Assembly (NCBI GenBank): GCA_009733575.1
Contig: ML769413.1
Span: 62,001-126,000 of the forward strand
Direction: 5' to 3'
Length of the DNA: 64,000 bases
Source: Gymnopus androsaceus JB14
Lineage: Eukaryota; Basidiomycota; Agaricomycetes; Agaricales; Omphalotaceae
Numbering within the stretch: the stretch's first letter is position 1; each line of letters begins with the position of its first letter. The notes beneath the pieces are model-generated. The model ran no database searches. It was given only the letters and a program-made list of their open reading frames with translations, and was not told the DNA's origin. Positions 43,834-56,695 of the stretch are shown here, piece by piece. Made by a program: the position numbers and the translations under genes.

Positions 43834-46800
43834 TCACTCTAAATGGCTATATGTTTCTGCTAGATTCTGGGCTCGAGTTAGAGTATGAGGATGTTCTTTG
43901 CCCAGGACTTGCTCTGATAATTTGAGTAAAGGTGCCTGCAATTCAACTGCATCCTTGTATTGCCCTAGATGGTAGTATGTTTGTGCTAGATTCTGGATTC
44001 GAGCAAGAGTATCAGGATGCTCTTTGCCCAAAACTTGCTTGGATAATTTGAGCAATGGTTCCTCCAACTCAAGTGCATCATTGTATTTTCCAAGATGCCT
44101 ATATGTTAGAGCTAAGTTCTGGGTTCCAAAGAGAGTATGAGGATGTTGTTTTCCTAGGACTTGTTCTGATAATTTGAGCAATGGTTCCTCCAACTCAAGT
44201 GCATCATTGTATCTTCCCAGATACCCATATGTTAGTGCTAGATTCTGGGTCCTGGTAAGAACATAAGGGTGCTCTTTGTCCAGCAGATGCTCTGATAATT
44301 CCAGCAGAGGTTTTTCCATTGCCAATGCATCCTCATATTGCCCCAAGTATTTACATGTTCCTGCCAGGTTCTCAATTTGAGTAAGGGTATCAGGATGTTC
44401 CTTGCCAAGGATTTGCTGGGATAATTTGACCGAAAGGTTCCTGTAACCCAAATGCAAGATTGTAATCTTCCAAGGTCTCTGTATGTTAGTGCCAGGTTCA
44501 TGCCTTCAATGAGAGTGCTAGGATGTTCCTTGCCCAGAACCTGCTCAGACAATTTCAGGAGAGGTTCCTGCAACTCAAGTGCATGCTTATATTTTCCAAG
44601 GAGTCTATATGTCATAGCCAAATTCCGAGTGTGAACAAGAGTGTGAGAATGTTCTTTTCCTAGGACTTGGTTGAATAATCTGGACAAAGGTTCTTGCAAC
44701 TCAAGTGCATGCTTATATTGCCCTAGATAGGAATAAGTTTCTGCCAGGTTGAGAGTTCGAGCAAGAGTATCAGGGTGTTCCTTCCCTAGGATGTGCTCTG
44801 ATAATTTGAGCAATGGCTCCTCCAGCTCAATTGCATCTTTGTATCTTCCAAGATCCTGGTATGCCATTGCCAGGTTCTGTATTTGAGTGAGAGTATCAGG
44901 ATGCTCCTTTCCCAGGACTTGCTCTAATGATTTAAGCAAAGGCTCATGCAACTCAAGTGCATGCTTATATTGACCTAGATAGGAATATGTTCCTGCCAGG
45001 TCAAGAGTTTGTGCAAGGGTATCAGGATGTTCCTTCCCAAGGACTCGCTGTGATAATGTAAGCAATGGTTCCTCCAACTCAACTGCATCTTTGTATCTTC
45101 CAAGATATTTATATGTAATTGCAAGATTGTGTGTTTGTGTGAGAGTAGCAGGATGCTCTTTTCCCCGGACTTGTTTGGATAATTCAAGTAAAGGTTCCTG
45201 CAACTGAAGTGCATCCTTGTATCTTCCTAGACGTAAATATGTTCCTGCCAGGTTGAGAGTTCCATTAAGGGTATGAGGATGTTCCTTCCCCAGGACTTGC
45301 TCTGATAATTTGAGAAATGATTCCTCCAACTCAAGTGCATCTTTGTATCTCCCAAGATGCTTATAGGTTATTGCCAGGTTCTGAATTAGAGTGAGTGTAT
45401 TAGGATGCTCCTTTCCCAGGACTTGCTCAAAAGATTTGAGTAAAGGTTCTTGCAACTCAAGTGCATGCTTATATTGTCCTAGATGAGCATATGTTCTAGT
45501 CAGTTAAGAGTTCGTACGAGAGTCTCGGGATGCTCCTTCCCCAGGACTTGCTCTGACAATCTGGTCAAAGGTACCTCCAACTCAAATGCATCTTTGTATT
45601 GTCCCAGACATCCATATGTTTTTGCCAGATTCTGTATTCGAGCAAGAGTATCAGGATGTTCTTTGCCCAGGACTTGCTCTGACATTGTGACCAGCGCCGC
45701 CTCTAACTCAAGTGCATCTTTGTATCTTCCAAGATGCTTATATGTTATGGCTAGGGTCTGAGTTTGAGTAAAAGTATTGGGATGCTCTTTTCCCAGGACC
45801 TCCTCTGATAATTTGAGCAAAGGCTCTTGCAACTCAAGTGCATGCTTGTATTGCCCTAGATGGGAATATGTTCCAGCCAGGTTGAGAGCTCGAGCTAGGG
45901 TATCAGGATGTTCCTTCCCCAAGAGTTGCTCTGATAATTTGAGCAATGGTTCCTCCAACTCAAGTGCATCTTTGTACTGTCCAAGATGGCCATATATTAT
46001 TGCCAGGTTCTGCATTTGAGTCAGAGTACTGGGATGCTCTTTGCCCAGGACTTGCTCTGATAATTTGAGCAGAGGTTCCCCCAACTCAAATGCATCTTTG
46101 TATTGCCCTAGATATCCATATGTTATGGCCAGACTCTGGATTCGAGAAAGAGTATCAGGATGTTCTTTGCCGAGGACTTGCTCTGACATTGCGACCAAAG
46201 CTGCCTCCAACTCAAGTGCATCTTTATACCTTCCTAGATGTCTATATGTTATTGCCAGGTTCTGTGTTTGGGTGAGAGTATTGGGATGCTCTTTTCCCAG
46301 GACTTGCTCAAATGATTTGGACAAACATTCTTGGAACTCAAGTGCATCATTGTGATTCCCTAGACGGGAGTATGTTCCAGCCAGGTTAAGAGCTCGAGCC
46401 AGGGTATCAGGATGTTCTTTCCCCAGGACTTGTTCTGATAATTTGAGCAATGCTTTCTCCAATTCAAGTGCGTCATTGTATCTTCCAAGATATTTATATG
46501 TTATTGCCAGAGTCTGAGTTTGAGCAAGAGTATTGGGATGCTCCTTTCCCAGGACTTGCTCTGAATGATTTGAGCAAAGGTTCTTGCAACTCAAGTGCAT
46601 CCTTGTATCTGCCTAGGCATAGATATGTTCTCGCCAGGTTAACAGCTCGAGCAAAAGTATCAGGATGTTCTTTGCCCAAGATTTGCTGTGAAAATTTGAG
46701 CAAATGTTCCTCCAACTCAAATGCATCATTGTATCTTCCCAGATGTCTATACACCAATCCCAGCCTCTCATTATAAGTGAGTGTGTCTGGATGGTGTTCT
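43834..46800 (-). repeat. Array of about 23 TPR units of 126 bp
   Basis: Each 42-residue unit has the form LGKEHPDTL, NLAxTY, LGRYKDALELEEPLLKLSEQV, the kinesin-light-chain type of tetratricopeptide pair. Units are strikingly similar at the nucleotide level, including synonymous positions, which points to recent expansion or ongoing homogenisation by unequal crossing-over. Confidence 0.93.
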
Positions 46801-48475
46801 CCCTGAGCCTCTTTGGAATTTTGGGCCAATGTCTTCATCAACTCTAACTCCTTTACATAATTCCCTGTGAGTGACCACAACTCTCCAAAAGCTTTCCATA
46901 CAAATACCTCATTGCACTCCAAAGCATTTACAAATTTGCAGTGTTCTTGGACTTGGAGTACAAATGGCATCTCATTTTTACCAATTCCTTGCATTGATAT
47001 TGCAAGGAATGCTGTCATAACATCTATCTGGGGCTGTATTCCATCAAAAACCCATTGATGTACTAAAGGATGTATATTGTACATCTTTCCATGTTGCAAC
47101 ACATTAATCAGAGAGAAGTTTTTGAGCTCTAATATAATACCATCCATTTCAATATCATTCCATTGGTTTGAATTTGAGAAAAGCTTTTCCAAAACACCAA
47201 TGACTTGATCAACCAAAGATCCAGGATGCACTTGGCCTATTTGATCCAAGTTTTGCACTGCTTTCTGGAACACCTCTCTGGGAATGTTTTCAAAATGCAT
47301 GTAAGAGCATATTTTCAAGAACTCTTGGGCTGAATTACTGAGTTTCTTCCAACTCAGGTTCCAAGCAGAGTAAATAGACAATGTATAGTCATCAAAGCTT
47401 TGAGAGATATCAATGGACATTATTTGAGCTCTTTGAGAGTTAAATCTTTCAAGGTATCCATATAAGCAATCCTGCTGTTGAATGTAGGCCCCAGCTTGAA
47501 CAAGTGCCAGTGGAAAACAATGAAGGGTTTGTGCAATTTTTCCTGTCATATGCTGGTCCTCCAAATTTGCATCCTCACTCATTCCAGCATAACTTAACAG
47601 CAACTGCACTGCATCTGCATGATCCATGTCCTTTACCTCTGTGTTACTTCCAGAAGGACCTCGAGCCAGCTGGATTAATGCTGCATTCCTGGAAGTAATT
47701 ATCACATTTCCATGTCTGCAACTAGGCAGAAATTTCCCCAAATTGAGCTCTGGGTTATCGGCATTGTCAGTAGATCAACAACCACTCTTCTTTCTGGGAT
47801 TCAAGCCATCTTTTGCCTGATAACCATGTGGGCTGTGGCCTATTGATTTGTTTGGCAATGTCATAGAAACTTGCTTGGATGAGACTTTCTGAAGCAGCAT
47901 GGATCATCCATATTTTTGTGAAGCTATCTTCAAACTGGAAAGCAAACTCCAATGCTGTCTGGGTCTTTCCACTTCCTCCCAATCCCCATAGAAGATATAT
48001 CTTTTGCTTACATTGGGCCATAGATGATTTGCCTTTGAGGAAATGTATCTCCAGTGAGGAAATAAGATCTTTTCTTCCAATAAACTCTGGGGGACAGTGC
48101 TGGGAGGTTATGTTTGACATTTCCTCCTGGTATCCTATCATTCCAAAGAAGTTTATCAGCTCATTTGCTTCTGTGTTTCAAACCAAATTCACCTGAAGGA
48201 ACTGTTTCTGTCTCCAAGGGATTGTTTATAATTGTGGTATGGATGATATGAGCAGCTTGGAAAGTGGAGTTGTTGATTTCAAACTGTGAAGCATGTGCAA
48301 ACTGTGAACTGAGATTAGAAAAAATTTCAGTATTATTGCTTTTGTTAAAGAATAGATTTGCCTCACGCTGGGGTTGCAAAAGCTGTATATTCTCTTGCCG
48401 GAGCATGTTGTTCTTGTTCTGCACTGCAAAGGCTAATATTACAACCAATAGCAGTAGGACAGCCAGAAGACAAAT
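43834..48475 (-). CDS. NB-ARC/TPR NLR-like protein, with several frameshifts
   Basis: Order: a hydrophobic segment (LLAVLLLLVVILAFAV) near the visible N-terminus, a coil (NMLRQENIQLLQPQREAN), NNSTFQAAHIIHTTIINNP, an intron, then the NB-ARC domain: PPEFIGRKDL, P-loop GLGGSGKTQTAL, kinase-2-like WLLIY-DNADNP, VIITSRN, and the GLPL-like CFPLALVQAGAYI. A helical region follows (WNLSWKKLSNSAQEFLKICS), then the TPR array. NB-ARC proteins are STAND ATPases; in fungi they act in non-self recognition and regulated cell death. Frames break near 47770 (inside kinase 2, one extra base), 46564 (one extra), 45505 (one missing) and 44430-44465. Exons upstream of 48475 were not resolved. As written it cannot make one full-length protein. 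Confidence 0.78.
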
Positions 48476-50064
48476 CTAACATATTCTCGGACATTGGAAG
48501 GTTGCAATCAACTCGCAATATGTACCTCTCCTGGCAGATCTGAGGTGGGCTCCAACTTGGGAAATGAAGAAAGATGTGCAGCTCTATATGTCCATTGATA
48601 AATATGGAGAAAGGATTTAATAGTTAGATTAGCGATGGCATAAGTTGAGCGTGACAAGACATACCAGTTCACCAAAAAACAAAAAAAAAAACAAAACAAA
48701 ACAAAAAGGACAGAGGGGAAGGCAGAAGGAAAATGATGGGGAAAGATGAAAGGAATTACAAGTCGTTCATGCATTTTAACCTGTTTTTAATTCCTGCCTG
48801 CCCCCTGTTTTTCTATTGTTTGAGACAGATCACCGGGACACTCATATGATGCCAAGCTTTCATCGATGTTGAGATCTGTCCGGACCATCTCTGTCGCCAA
48901 GATATGATTCTGTCAAGATTCTGTCGTCTCAAAGCTCGAGAGAAAGTTCAAAGAGTGCTAAATCAAATAATTATTTATCTAGGATTATATTATCTATCAG
49001 GGAAGGAAGAAAGGAAGGAAGTATATTACACGGCTGTCAGATCTGAACGCCGGCTAGCCGAGAAGTAACCCGATGCGGCACAAGCATCTCGTCTCAGGGC
49101 ATCAGGGAAGGTGGGGACGAGCTCACAACTGATCATGACCCGCGAAGCCGCTGCCGTAGATCCCCTGCCCCCCCTGAGCACCAATCTACATGAATAAAAT
49201 ACAGGCAAAAGTACATTACTTAATAAAGTATCTATCTATTAGCTATGTCTGGGATGGATCGGAGCGACGGTATCTCTCAGGGACAAACATAGTCACCTTA
49301 TCAATCCGTTCCTTTGCTGATGCTGCTTGTTCGCCATTCAAACCAAGAAGGCAAGCCCATGCAGGCGGCGCAAACTTAGAGGAAGTTTAAAATATAAAAA
49401 AGAAGACACTGAAGTACTGAACGCTCACTACCGTCTGGCGTTCAATGAAACACAATCGAGAGCGCTGAGAACATTATTCACCAGTTCCTCCGAGTCCTCA
49501 CTTTTGGATAGCGGGAACATTCAAATACTCCCACTTCAGACACTGTTTTATAAAATTTAGCTCACAGTGAAACTTGAGCAGGAACATTACTCCGAATAGC
49601 ACATCATGATGAGCTATAATGTACATGCGGTCTCCGGTTCGCAATGAAAACCTGAAAATAACTGACCGCTTTAGGGTGCGGTGTCAAGCCTACCGAATTT
49701 CGTCGTCTGTGTCTGCTCGACTGGTAAATTTCTGGCGAGAAGCATATCATCACTTCCGAGATGGTAACGGTGGAACATTGGTGAGTTTCTGTACGTGAGC
49801 CGAATGCTAACATATAGGTGGTGTGTGAAAGTAGCGATAAAGGTATTCTCTAGTAGGAGTTATCCAGAGCTGTTTGTTGACGAAGGAGATTTTGCAAATC
49901 CGTCGATGATTGGATGGATGGAGGATGAAGACGTGATAAATCGAGCGCCCAAAAGCGCGCGCGACACTGACGCGTGATGTCTGCGCAGACTACGTATGTT
50001 CATACTCGATTAATTATTTAATTTTGGTGGAAATACAGTAATAATATCTCTTAGCAGAGTTCGA
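48476..50064. other. 1.6-kb intergenic region
   Basis: Includes the unresolved 5' end of the NB-ARC gene (48476-48780) with an A-rich run at about 48675-48710. From 48800 to 50064 only short open frames occur and no domain, RNA gene or repeat was recognised. Confidence 0.4.
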
Positions 50065-52824
50065 CTAGCATGTGTCTATGTAGCTATTTGTTGGAAACGA
50101 CTCGCCGAATTCTTCCCAAGCTAGTACAGTAAAAGCGAACTTGTAAGCACTCGGAGTAGATTGATAAAATAAACACATACTTGTATAATTTGGGTTAGTA
50201 TACGCGCCTTCGTACCTATAGTATTCATTTATCAGCTCCGTCTCCGTGGTTGAAGCTTGGATTCACTTACTTATTTATGTAGTCTGCAGTTGGGAAGTCC
50301 TCAGGATCACCTATACAGTTGATGAGCGCTTGAGCAATTATCTGACTCGTATAAAAACGGAATACGCACATCCAATATTCTTTTCGTCCGATTTCTGGTA
50401 TACCCGTATCCTGAATTGGCGTTTCAGCTTCCAAAACTTTCCCTTGGAATAGGCGAAATTACCAGTCGATGGATAGGACTGCAGGGAACACTAGATTGTC
50501 ATAATCTATGGTTGTAAAGCTCGTCGAGAGACCCAAGTTGGTAATAAGATACTAGACGACAAAATTGAGTGGCTCATCCGACAGGGAGAGGAAGAATCCT
50601 TACCATTGGCTCTTGTGAAATAGAGCGTGCGGAGATGTTGGTTGTACTGTCTGCCCCTAGGCCTTCAGCGTACAACGTCCAAGCGGCAGCGTCGTTACTA
50701 ATCCAGGTAATATACTGCAACGTCCGAGTAAGCATCGATGAAGGAAGAAGGCTTTCGAATTGCACTGACTGCGTCGTCAGAAGAGTATCCTGGGCCCAAG
50801 ATAAGTAATCATTAAAGTTTGTATGCAGAAAACATACCAGGAGTGTATTCTATGCCATACGTAGCAAAACAGGTTCCATTTAATTGGTAGCAAGTTTGGT
50901 CTGAAAGCATTTGTGTCAAAAGAGGGCAGCTAACTTTTTTGAAGGCATTCGTACTTGATTCGGTTACACCGGACGCTGCTTGCTGGTAGATCCCGCCCAA
51001 ATACGTATTGAAACTAGTGATAGAGGAGTCGTAAAACTTGTAGTTTCCAGCTGTGTCGTTCCACTGATATTCGTAGTCGAAAGGAGCGACTTGCCCAGAT
51101 TGAGACACATAGCCCACACCGTCAGTAACCTGGTGGAATTGAGCACTCGGAGTAGCTTGATGCAATAGACACACGTACTTGCGCCTCAAGAATATCTACA
51201 ACCATCGAGAATAAGCTTTTGAATCGCCATGCTCTCCAACCACTCACCAATCTCTGGGGCCGAACGTCCGACGTATGTTCCATCGGAGTGCATAGGGCCA
51301 GGATGGGACGAGCCGGGGCAAGTACATCGCGATAATCTTTGACCTACTGAAGCGTAAGTAAAGCTGCACATCACATACGCACTGGTTCTCACCCTCAAGA
51401 TAAGACAAGCCCACAGACTTTTCAGGAAGACCGTCGACAGTTTGATTCTTCACTGTACCGACATCACATTCATCGTAGACGTACGGCCACTGAGGTCGGA
51501 CAATAAGCCAAAAAAACCATGAATTCAGGTTGAGGGAAACATACGAGACCATCCACACTAGCACCGTAGCCAGCGCGTCCTAGATTACCCATAGTCCATA
51601 CCGCTGGCCTAAAAAGGAAAGGATAGCATTAATACCAATTAGTTAACGGTAATATGGGCATACCATAGTCCTTGAACGTTGTTCGATCCAGCGATATTCA
51701 CTGCAGCTACAAGGATCCCTCCTGTGAAGCCTTGAGAGATGTTTAGATATTGTTCACGGTATAAAGTACTGAAAGAATCGCACAGAACTTGTTCCAAGTG
51801 GACATCATTCCACTTTGATAATCCAAATCGTGTGTGGATTTCTCAGATAATGTTCTAAAAGCGTAGAGATAGATTTAGTTTATCTCGAAAAAATTACTCT
51901 TGCACTTACATACGCAATGCCCCGCCTTTGGTGACAATAGCTTCTGGGCTGTACCACTCTAGATCGTCGGTCTTTGGAACATCAAGAAAAGCTAGGAAAA
52001 TACAGATCAAAGCTCACCTCCCAATACTGAAGGTCAACTAGTCGGAGTTCGTTGTTGTTCAGTATATTGATATAATGAACTGTTAGATATATATACCTGC
52101 TTCCCAGTACGGATCATCTCCAGGCCAAAACGTTCGCCCGTCCTGGTTAAACTCGTCACTAAAAACAAGCGTGTACTCCGTGGAGCCATCCGTGTATGAT
52201 GTGAGGGTATATGCGTCTTTGGGAGTGTCTTGATCGATGAGACCGAAGTTGCCTATGTCTGGTACTTGGCCCGTGCTATTAACCCCGCTGGTATCGAGCT
52301 TCTTGTCATTAAAATAGGTGATTATCGGATATCCAGCACTATTCATTAAACACAATTAACCGACGATTTCGTCTTGGAAAAAGTAGATAAACGCACAAGA
52401 GGGTGAGCACAGCAGATGCTAATATCGCGAGACATCCCACGTTTGCAAAACCCCTCCAAGAAAGTGATAGGCGACTAGTTTCTGAAGGATCGGGATTGTA
52501 AAGGTAGTCGTCATTCTCTTGGATTTCTGGACCAACTACGCAGTTCCAGCTGGATGGGTCCGCCGCCAAAGAGAACTAATTCGCGCCCGGTCACGTTTTT
52601 GCAGTACTAGGTCGGACCAGTCGTGACTTACTTTCGCAATAGATGTTATGGGAGATGCGCGGCTCTCGAATACAGTCTGAAAGTGATATTAGAATTTTTA
52701 TTTGAACATTTCCAAGGAAAGGACGAACCGGACTCCCAGAATGAAGACCCGCGAGGTTGAGGGAACTTGAGGTTGGAGAGGTCTCGTTTACTGCCTGATA
52801 GCGACGCCTGTATTCTCTGTCCAT
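50065..52824 (-). CDS. KRE6: Beta-1,6-glucan synthesis-associated protein KRE6/SKN1 (GH16)
   Basis: Type II membrane protein of the secretory pathway needed for cell-wall beta-1,6-glucan. The start at 52824 (MDREYRRRYQAVNET) precedes a cytosolic tail, one membrane span (VGCLAILASAVLTLL continuing into FAGYPIITYF), then the luminal GH16-like domain: TLVFSDEFNQDGRTFWPGDDPYW, DDLEWYSPEAIVTKGG, GMMSTWNKFC, NVQGLWPAVWTMGNLGRAGYG, RCTCPGSSHPGPMHSDG, EIDILEAQVTDGVGYVS, ITWISNDAAAWTL, ARSISQEPM and VFPAVLSIDWIRVYQ. The catalytic E-I-D-x-x-E motif is assembled over two introns by a 17-nt micro-exon (51195-51179). About 15 exons keep one frame to the stop at 50065 (NYTTWEEFGESFPTNSYIDTC in two exons). 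The gene looks intact. Confidence 0.92.
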
Positions 52825-53364
52825 TGTGAGGGAGGTCGTAGTGGTTTTGGGAACGGAAAGGACGTGAAAGAAGAAAAAGAAGAAGTACTGTAATCAAGTA
52901 CGCGCAGTCGTAGCTGAAAATAGGCCATAGTGATGACATGGCTAATGGCTACGACAATCGGATGGAGTAACTGGTTATCCTCGATCGCGTTTGAGCCTTC
53001 GAGGGACCTCTGGATTCCGCAGCGGAAACAAAAAAGATTCATCCTTCACTGTTATTTCCGGCGAGTTCGTTGAGGGAGATATTCGAGCATACCATGATTG
53101 CTTCACAATTAATCTTAAATCGAAAAGCTTAAATAAATTGAAAAACTTTGATATTTTATTTCAGAGATCTGGCGTACATTAATTGGGCTGCCAATGGGTG
53201 GCAATGACAGATTTACTGCGGCGAAATTCGGGTCCTAAAGTTCGAGCTGAAGGTCGTCATCGTCGCGTACTGCGAGACCAAGTCATCTTGCTAGCTGATC
53301 ATTGACTCCATAACACAATAAACGATATAAACATACTAAGATACCAAATTGCTTCACATCTAGC
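52825..53364. other. Promoter side of KRE6 and 3' flank of the C2 gene
   Basis: 540 bases without a recognisable gene. A short open frame on the plus strand near 52991 has no features. Confidence 0.45.
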
Positions 53365-54996
53365 CTACGGCTCTGCTGGTATTGCCTGGCGAGTGGCTTC
53401 AGCTCCACTAACACTGCCCGCATGCTTCATCAACGATTCCTCGCCTTCCGCCAGATGTGGCTGCAAATGCTTCGCCTGCACTCCTCGGTACTTCAAAGCA
53501 TAATCCCGACATGCATGTACGCTCTTCGTCAGCTCTTCATCTTCCCGATCCAGAGCCCGTACACCAAATCCAGGGAAGTTGTGCTCTAGCAATGCCTGAA
53601 GGGTAGGCAGCATCCCTTTATCGGGGGAGTACGTGCCAGAGTTATTGTCGATCAAAACTTCCCAATCTACATCTGCGTCAGGCATTGAATCCTTGAAGTC
53701 TTGCCACCCTACCCAGGAACCGTCTTTGCTTTTGGGACGAGGATGGAATTCACCAGAGTACCGCACTCGTTCGCAGCAGTTGGCGTGTAGGGCATGCTTA
53801 GAAGCAAAGTCGACGAAGAATGCCGCACCTGTTTCCGAGAATCGCAAAGAGTCGTCTTCGGCAGATATTATGTACGTATACACAGCAGGTTTAACACGAT
53901 GTGCGAAAGGACTGTGAACAGTGGGCGCAGCTGTACCGGGCTGTCCTTCAGGGCTTTGGTCCTGCCTCGAGATGTATTCTTTGTCACTTCCTACAATACC
54001 CTTTGGGTTTAGGTCACCCCCGTGAAAGAGTTTTAATACATCTGCCGCCGACTCGATAATTCCGAAACCGTTGGAGCTACTACGAGCATAGAGCATTCTA
54101 TGGCCTGCTTGGACACCGGTGCGTATCGCGAGCGAGGTTGCTCCAGGCCCAAAGATACTCTGGGCTGCTTTATAGTTGACGTTCCAATGCTGATACACGT
54201 CTTTGAAGTATATGGGGACACCGATGAGATACATCTTCCAGGTAGAATAGAGGCGCACATCGTCCAGATTCGTAAGAAGACCCACAGTTGGGGAAAAGTG
54301 TCGAGAGTACCGGATTGGACCGTCGAAGAGATATCGAGGCTCGGGCGGAGTTGTTGAGGGAGTAGAATCAATCTAGACAAGTATTAAGAGCTAGTCAACT
54401 TGAAAGAAGATGCGCACCTTTAGCCAAAATGTCCCTCTATCTCTCCTAAACAACGGTCCTTCAATCTCCAGTTCCTTCGCTCCAGCAGCTACACTCGTCT
54501 TGAATTTTCCAATGTAATCATCAATCGGTGCTCCTACATCCTTGTCCAAGACTTCCACGTACAGATCCGAGGTCATCGGTACGTTCTTCACCCGCCATGT
54601 TTCGTTCCAAACGGGAGTGAGCGTATTAGTCTTCACTGTAGAGCTAGGAGGTAATGAGCTTCCATGTTGAAGATCTAGAGGCGCCACGCACACCATAGAG
54701 ATCCTATCATCTATTTTCGCTACAAAATACGGATCTGCCGTGCCAGTTATATCCATCTTGGGTAATTTGCTGGCGCCAATGAACTGTGAATACTATAAAT
54801 TGAAGCATTACTGTATTCCAGCTAATGGACCCACCTTGATAGTTAGATCGACACAAGGGACATTCAACTGTTCCTCGACCTTTGCTTTTGTAACTTTTGC
54901 AAGATCATGCGCATTCCCTGTAGCCATGTTCACCACGTCCGCTACCTTCTCCACGAAGCCTGTCATGCTGATAGGATTTTTGCGACCGCCTGGCAT
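53365..54996 (-). CDS. C2-domain protein of a conserved fungal family
   Basis: Three exons: start MPGGRKNPISMTG at 54996, intron at about 54834-54785, intron at about 54417-54374, stop at 53365; about 510 residues. The C2 domain is clear: LTIKFIGASKLPKMD, GTADPYFVAKIDD, TNTLTPVWNETW, DLYVEVLDKD, IDDYIGKFKT and RGTFWLK, with the aspartates expected for calcium-dependent phospholipid binding partly present. The C-terminal part has PRYLFDGPIRYSRHFSPTVG, RLYSTWKMYLIGVPIYFKDV, VKPAVYTYIISAEDDSLRFSE, FVDFASKHALHANC and RVRYSGEFHP, which form a second conserved domain of unknown activity. The frame is intact. Confidence 0.82.
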
Positions 54997-55254
54997 GGTG
55001 GATCAATAGGTACAAGGAGCGTTGTGATCGTAAGTGATGGGAGGATCTAACCCGAAAATAGGTTTACAGTGCCAAGTCCGGAATTCGGATGTTTGGATGT
55101 TTGAGCTTGGAGCTAATAAGAGAAGCAAGAAGGGAAAAACATTGGAAGAGCTAATAAGAGAAACAAGAAGGGAAGAACATTGGAACGGAAGCTAAGTAAT
55201 CGGGCGGTCTCAAACAAAAAATGCTTTTATTTCGAATTTGGACGGCACATGCAA

Positions 55255-56695
55255 TTATAAGACTTCTTTTAGATGCGTTTGCCCACTCCCTCTTTGAAGT
55301 GGTTTAGGCTGACTAGGTGCAGGCTTCCAACCAATCTGGTATAATTGTTAGGTCAGAAGTGGTCTGAAAGGAAGAACGCACCATGAAAATGACCTGGAAT
55401 GTAGCAGGAATAGTACCATCATCGTTACCGTGCAATTCTAGAGGCAAGTCAGGAAGTATTCCCCGCAAAAAGGGCCAGCTAACCTTTATAAATGGCTGAG
55501 GCGGCCGCCAGAGTGTCGCGATGTATGACGTGCCGCCTGCAATGGAATCAGCAAACGCAAAAGATAAACAGAAGAACAACATACCGTCCAATGACCGCGT
55601 TGCTTTCACCCATGTCGCGTAGATCATCCATTAGCTCCCACATACTAGGATAGGCAACTTTCACTTCATCGATATCGACAGTGAGCAGCGTGAATCCTGC
55701 TCGACCGAGAAGATTGGACACATCCCTCGTGTCTGAGAAATTAGTCAAGTTGCATAAGGAAGTAAAAGGCGAACATACCAGTCATGGGTGAAATATGCGG
55801 AGATATCCCGCCCTCTCGATCCACTTCAGCTAGTTGAAGTGCAGTTCTGCAGAGTTTTATTCCCGGTTCAATGTTCAATTATTGTATTCGTTCACCTTAA
55901 TTCGAAAAGAGTTTCTCCTCCAAGCATAGCGCCCAAGAAGAGCCCATCTGGTTGCAAGGCCTCTTTGATTTGGATGAGAACGCCTATGGAAAAGTAAGCT
56001 TGTGGAACCGAAATTTCGTAGTTACCACCCACCAGGAAGATCATTCACCCAATGCAAGCTTAGACAGGACACAATAGCTTCTTGCGAGTTGGGTTGTATC
56101 GTTTGAAGCAAATTCTCTTCGTCTGCATGTACCCGTTCTACCTCAACTGTAATTTCCACGTCATGATTATTCTCATCTGGTCGAATAGGTAGCCTGACCT
56201 TCGAATTCAGAGTCGGAATCACGGTGCAGAGATTTGTCTTTGGAGTGGAATCTGTAAACGGAGCAAATGCCATTGGAACAGAAGCTACTTACGACTAGAA
56301 TCAATCATAATGCATTTTTTGGTCGTTTCTGAGTCCAATAATTTTGCAAAGTGACCCGAACCAGAACCTAAATCAACTATGGTACTGAATTTGCGTTTAA
56401 TGTCCTGACAAAAGCTCAGAATCGAGAGAATAAAAGGTGAAGAGTATACAAATAGTACCTCTAGCCGTTCCATCATTCTGTCCGCAATCTCATCTCGCAC
56501 GTAGTCCACTGTTCTGCTTGATTCGCCGCCATTCTTGGACGCAGCCTTGTCCCTCTGAATTCGTTTCGCTTCGCGGTCAAATACTTGGAATGGACCTAGT
56601 GTATGTGTGGTCAGGCTTGGAGAAGGTCCAGAGGACGTGATTGCTGCGTATCTACGCGTTTGAAAGGAGAAGCTGCGAGCAAACCTTGCGGCCAT
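55255..56695 (-). CDS. NDUFAF5: NDUFAF5-like methyltransferase, complex I assembly factor
   Basis: Class I AdoMet-methyltransferase fold; human NDUFAF5 hydroxylates an arginine of complex I subunit NDUFS7 in mitochondria. The start at 56695 gives a basic presequence ([16 protein letters not shown]). Then come [17 protein letters not shown], a strong family signature, [18 protein letters not shown], the cofactor-binding loop [111 protein letters not shown] in several exons, and the C-terminal [18 protein letters not shown]. All joins keep one frame, so the gene looks intact. Confidence 0.9.

Noticed and set aside
48640..48720. A-rich run suggesting a retroposed poly(A) tail.
   Set aside because: The run is interrupted (aaacaaaacaaaac) and no retroposed gene or target-site duplication is visible around it.
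53365..54996. Phosphatidylserine decarboxylase, because some fungal versions carry C2 domains.
   Set aside because: The second half shows none of the decarboxylase motifs (no LGST-type cleavage site) and instead matches another conserved fungal C2 family.
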